Origin: Trachythela sp. YZ-2020
Taxonomy: Eukaryota; Cnidaria; Anthozoa; Malacalcyonacea; Clavulariidae
NCBI GenBank assembly: GCA_016169945.1
Contig: JADLSH010000367.1
Span: 1,860,001-1,924,000 of the forward strand
Direction of reading: 5' to 3'
DNA: 64,000 bases
Of this stretch, positions 60,643 through 64,000 are shown one piece after another. Position 1 is the first letter of the stretch, and every line of letters starts with the position of its first letter. Under the pieces are notes generated by a model that saw nothing but the letters and a program-made list of their open reading frames with translations, was not told where the DNA came from and did not search any database. Both the position numbers and the translations under genes were made by a program.

Positions 60643-61713
60643 CATTATATTATAAGTAGTATCTAACAAGCAATTTGATTGGCTAATTGCGCGTGCTTTA
60701 TGATGCAATAAACCACGGCCACTGTTTTGATTTTTCTCCCTTCGTCTCTGCTTGTTAAACTTTCCTCGGAATTGTCAATACAATATGAACAAAATTATAA
60801 TAGACCTAAACGAGATGGAAAAAGCCAGCCAACAATGACAACGGGACATAAACGGCGAATAAAGATTCGTATGTGTTTCTGAGCTCGAAATATACTTTTT
60901 TGCTTGAAAGTTCGCATTCAACGGCAACAAGAAACGCGAAAATCTGTGCTACTGATTTTGACATTCAAAGATACAAAAACTCTATTTAAGCAGAAACCAA
61001 ACCAAATTTATCCACAGTTCTAGGTGCAAAAAATTAAAATTAACCATTAAATTTTGGCATTGAATTTATAGATAACACTATGTCTATAGTTTTTAAGCTG
61101 TCAAATCAGTCAAGATGCAACGACAAAAACCTACACAAATACGAAATATGGATTTCTTGACAGTTTGTCTGACAAAATATTTTACCACCAACCATTCAAC
61201 AACAAAAAACACAACAAGAATATTCAAACAGTACCTTCAAACAAAAACTGCCTGATATATTTGGTTCAAGATGAAAAATCCAACTTGACAGCCAATGTTG
61301 TCAAAGCAGCTTGACAAAAACCTTCGCTTTTATACCGAATGCAGGACAAAAGTGAAGCAGAACAACGAAAAACCAATCTGTCTATCATTGTGGACTATTT
61401 TTGAAAAAATTTCAACAGTTTTTATGCTTTTTAATCCCTAATTTTTGTTGAGTTGCACGTTTTTCGCTCCTTCGCCAGTCAGAATTCAAGTTTGTAGTAC
61501 GTTGTTGCCAAGCAATGAAAACATTGAAAAACTCGTCTTGTGCCTTTATGGTGTGATAAAGCACTCGGGGAACGTTGGGAGAACACTCGAGAAGCGTGTA
61601 AAACACTCGGCTACACCTCGTGTTTTACACGCTTCTCTCGTGTTCTCCCAACATTCCCCTCATGTGCTTTATCACACCATAAAGCACGCGGACTCGTTTT
61701 CTATTTCTTAATT
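60643..61713. mobile_element. Repeat element, copy B, inside the LINE
   Basis: Interrupts the LINE reverse transcriptase between RRQQRVLV and NGVTSDSLTVTSGVPQG. The sequence follows copy A (25306-26789) from CATTATATTAT to TTCTTAATT, including CTCCCTTCGTC, GAGATGGAAAAAGCCAGCC, CAACTTGACAGCCAATGT and the terminal hairpin (about 61,540-61,690). It lacks the nested foldback. Length 1.07 kb. Confidence 0.75.
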
Positions 61714-62982
61714 TTAACGGTGTCACATCGGATTCGCTCACAGTTACCTCTGGCGTCCCACAAGGGTCAATCTTTGGACCCTTGTTATTCTTAATATACG
61801 TGAATGACCTTCCTTCATCAGTATCCTCACCATCTGTGGATGTTTCTGTCTTTGCGGACGACACAAATTAAATGTTTTTCGCTCATCGAGTCCCCTAGAG
61901 ATGCACATATCTTAAACACCGAAGTAGGAAACGTGGATAACAAAGTTCGCGACTGAATTTCAAAGCAGAGAAATGTAAAGTCCTTAGTGTCACCAGAAAA
62001 CACAACCCAGTCGTTGCTGAATACATCATCAATAGTCGGGCTTTGCAGCATGTTTCCAGTCAGAAAGATCTTGGAGTGACCGTTCCTCTGACCTCACATG
62101 GTCTATCCACATACACGAACAGATCACCAAAGCAAACCGCATGCTTGGTATGCTGAAACGTTCGCAGTGACAGCTCAAATTAGAGACGTAAACACTCGAC
62201 GCATTCTATATCTGACACTAGTTAGATCACACCTTGCCTATGCGTCACAAGTGTGGAGCCCACAAAACGTCAACATGTCATGTGTGGTGATCTAGAAAAA
62301 GTTCAAAGGAGGGCAACCAAATACATACTGGCTTTGCCTTTTGAAACTGACATTTCCTATAAAGCAAGACTATTGACATTAAACGTTTTACTACTGGAAT
62401 GAGTATCTTGACGTTCTGTTTTTGTTCAAATATACACTACATTATATTACAACTGACCTCGACATTCTGCCTGAACAAACAAATCAAGTCGCGATGAACT
62501 TACGGTCGCATAACAGCACTCTCACTATATATCACATACCTAAAACTAGGACTCTATGCCAACAGAACAGTTATGTGGTGAGAATTTCAAGAATATAGAA
62601 TACTCTTCCGGATGAATGACGGCTACTGGACTGATATTTCATACGATAACTTCGAGAAACTCCTTTTCAAGTATTACATTACTGCCACAGAGACAATCTT
62701 CGATATAGAACATCCAAAGTCGTAGAAAACAATATATCCAAAATGCCATGAAAGACCGTTGAACACTTTGAAGAACTGTTGCTTTTAAGCCCTTGTTTAG
62801 TGAACTTTAGAACTCGAATTATATAGTTAGTTTGTGTTGTATATGTCTTGAGTGTACGCATGTGCATGTAAGTTCTGCATTGTGTATACTGTGTCTGTAA
62901 ATCCAGGGCATGTGTTGAAGTGTTCCTGTGCCGTTTTGTTCATGTAATCATTGTAGACGGCAAAGTTGATAAATAAAATACA

Positions 62983-63232
62983 TTGTTATATACCAAGTGT
63001 CAAAGTCCGTCTTTCGTGGCTTTTCATTGGACGAGAGGTCCGCGCGTGGCGGTCCAAAAATCACGATGTTTCTGCGTAACCAATGGCAACGGGCAACAAT
63101 GCATTTATTGTTCCCTTGGGAAAAATACCAAAACCGGAAGTAAATGGTGAAGGCCCATTTTTTACTGTTTTTCTATATTTTAATCGAAATTTTAAGACAA
63201 TTTTTTGTCATTTGACACTTGGTATATAACAA
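62983..63232. mobile_element. MITE with 22-bp inverted ends
   Basis: TTGTTATATACCAAGTGTCA(AA) and TGACACTTGGTATATAACAA pair perfectly over 22 bases. Sits immediately behind the 3' end of the LINE. 250 bases, no gene. Confidence 0.7.
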
Positions 63233-63234
63233 AT

Positions 63235-63354
63235 CACTTATTTACTGAAATCTCGGGAAAACAGTATGTTATGTGGCCCCTCGACCGCTCGTTCAACAAC
63301 GGCGGTCTCGGGTCCACAAAACACACTGTTTCCCTCGGCGTCAGTAAATAAGTG
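63235..63354. repeat. Foldback
   Basis: CACTTATTTACTGA...CGGGAAAACAGT pairs with ACTGTTTCCCTCGGCGTCAGTAAATAAGTG, with mismatches. Centre GCTCGTTCAACAACGGCGG. Confidence 0.5.
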
Positions 63355-64000
63355 TTACTTATTACCTCTCTCCTCAGCAGAGGTTTCCAACTTTTTGTAA
63401 ATTCCGTGAGCTTTTCCGTATTTTATGCAAGGAACCGCTGACGAGTGTGTTTGTGGGCGGAACCGCGGAAGAGAAAACGAAACCAACTGGGAGAAACCTC
63501 TGCCAACTTTCGGTGCAAAACGGTGCCAAACCGGCATGTGATCATGCGGCATATCAAAACAACACCCCAAAATCGATCAGAAGTCTTGAAATACTTCATG
63601 TGTCAGATTAATTGCGATATTTTCAAACTCGTCATTGTCGTTGGTTAAGATATTCAGCGATTAGAACCAGCTAGTCAGAAAACGACCCATTTTAGTCAGA
63701 TCACGACCGAAAGTTGTCAGAGGTTTCCTACTTTCCTTGGATTTTTTCTCGTTTTCCCTTGCGCCCATAAACACACTTGTCAGCGGTTCCTCATATAAAA
63801 GTACGGAAAACACGGAAAATTCACGGATTATACCCATACCATTGTCTTAATTATTAGACTGCATTTGGTGCATTTAACGTGATTTTTACCTTATTTATCA
63901 ACATACAAAGAAGTATAATTATATTATGACAGAATGGTATGAAATGGCTCGAAATTAGAGGTAGAACTGTCTTTGGGGAACACTCCATTTAACAATTGCT
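63355..64000. other. Non-coding stretch with an imperfect inverted repeat
   Basis: ACCGCTGACGAGTGTGTTTG and AGAAACCTCTGCC (63,436-63,505) are loosely mirrored by AGAGGTTTCC and AAACACACTTGTCAGCGGT (63,717-63,790), suggesting a decayed TIR element of about 350 bases. No gene recognised up to the window end. Confidence 0.35.

Larger units (their letters stand above)
58560..62980 (+). mobile_element. L2/CR1-type LINE, heavily decayed, interrupted
   Basis: In several frames: a leader with 2A-like motif (58.6-59.0 kb), endonuclease pieces (IIITGDFNFPRISW at 59,298; SILDLLIANIPDN; LFSDHKCILFDF), a linker, and reverse transcriptase pieces (NKAFGPDKIIIHLLKECSSS at 60,121; VIPLHKNGNKSYVENYRPIS; YLDIAKAFNTVDHKPLL; after the inserted repeat SGVPQGSIFGPLLFLIYVND and FADD at 61,851). 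It ends near GATAAATAAAATACA at 62,968-62,982. Many stops and indels make it inactive. Confidence 0.85.

Noticed and set aside
63445..63648. 67-codon plus-strand frame near the window end
   Set aside because: Lies in an imperfect inverted repeat and has no recognisable domain or splice context.

Overview
The window is animal nuclear DNA, AT-rich and full of transposons. Spliced genes with GT/AG introns, an intact-looking BEL/Pao LTR retrotransposon, a decayed LINE, many foldback/MITE elements and, at the left, a Polinton/Maverick-type (adintovirus-like) virus-derived element all point to a metazoan. I lean to a marine invertebrate, perhaps a cnidarian, because of the kinds of genes present, but nothing here proves the species.

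Bases 1 to about 16,980 are the right-hand part of one Polinton. Its left terminal repeat lies outside the window. It carries a protein-primed DNA polymerase B (broken by a frameshift), a double jelly-roll major capsid protein, a single jelly-roll penton-like protein, a retrovirus-like integrase, an A32-type packaging ATPase, several small membrane or hypothetical proteins, and a right-hand block of structural and Cys-rich genes. In that block three neighbouring genes share the same N-terminal peptide (MAL-x-FG-Y/F), and one of them continues into a long collagen-like Gly-X-Y shaft with a C-terminal head, which suggests alternative spike or fibre proteins fixed to the capsid through a common tail. 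Nearly all the genes start right behind an AAATAAAA-type motif. One divergent pair (capsid penton / 444-aa protein) is separated only by a perfect 20-bp palindrome whose ends are the two start codons. Five gene ends carry the same hairpin. Four genes are frameshifted, so the copy is decaying although the capsid, integrase and ATPase genes read through.

From 17.0 to 22.4 kb there is a multi-exon, frameshifted gene related to EnSpm/CACTA (Tnp2-like) transposases, with MITEs in its introns. From 22.4 to 31.8 kb there is almost nothing but repeats: palindromic short motifs, nested foldback elements (one with a perfect 50-bp palindrome), a 46-bp minisatellite, and one probable first coding exon at 25.1 kb.

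From 32.7 to 56.3 kb five exons on the minus strand join in phase into one type I membrane receptor-like gene. Its introns are swollen by mobile elements, including a small non-autonomous LTR element inside a TIR element, a TIR element containing a foldback with a tRNA-like loop, a 20-bp minisatellite, and a plus-strand integrase-core gene with frameshifts. The same large intron contains a minus-strand HECT-type ubiquitin-ligase gene whose last exon is split by a 6.2-kb BEL/Pao element with a 4-bp target duplication.

From 56.3 kb to the end come a hAT-like MITE with an 8-bp duplication, a 1.2-kb TIR element that shares termini with the one at 37.5 kb, a degraded L2/CR1-type LINE with a 2A-like motif (itself interrupted by a 1.07-kb repeat that has a second copy at 25.3 kb), and further small inverted-repeat elements.
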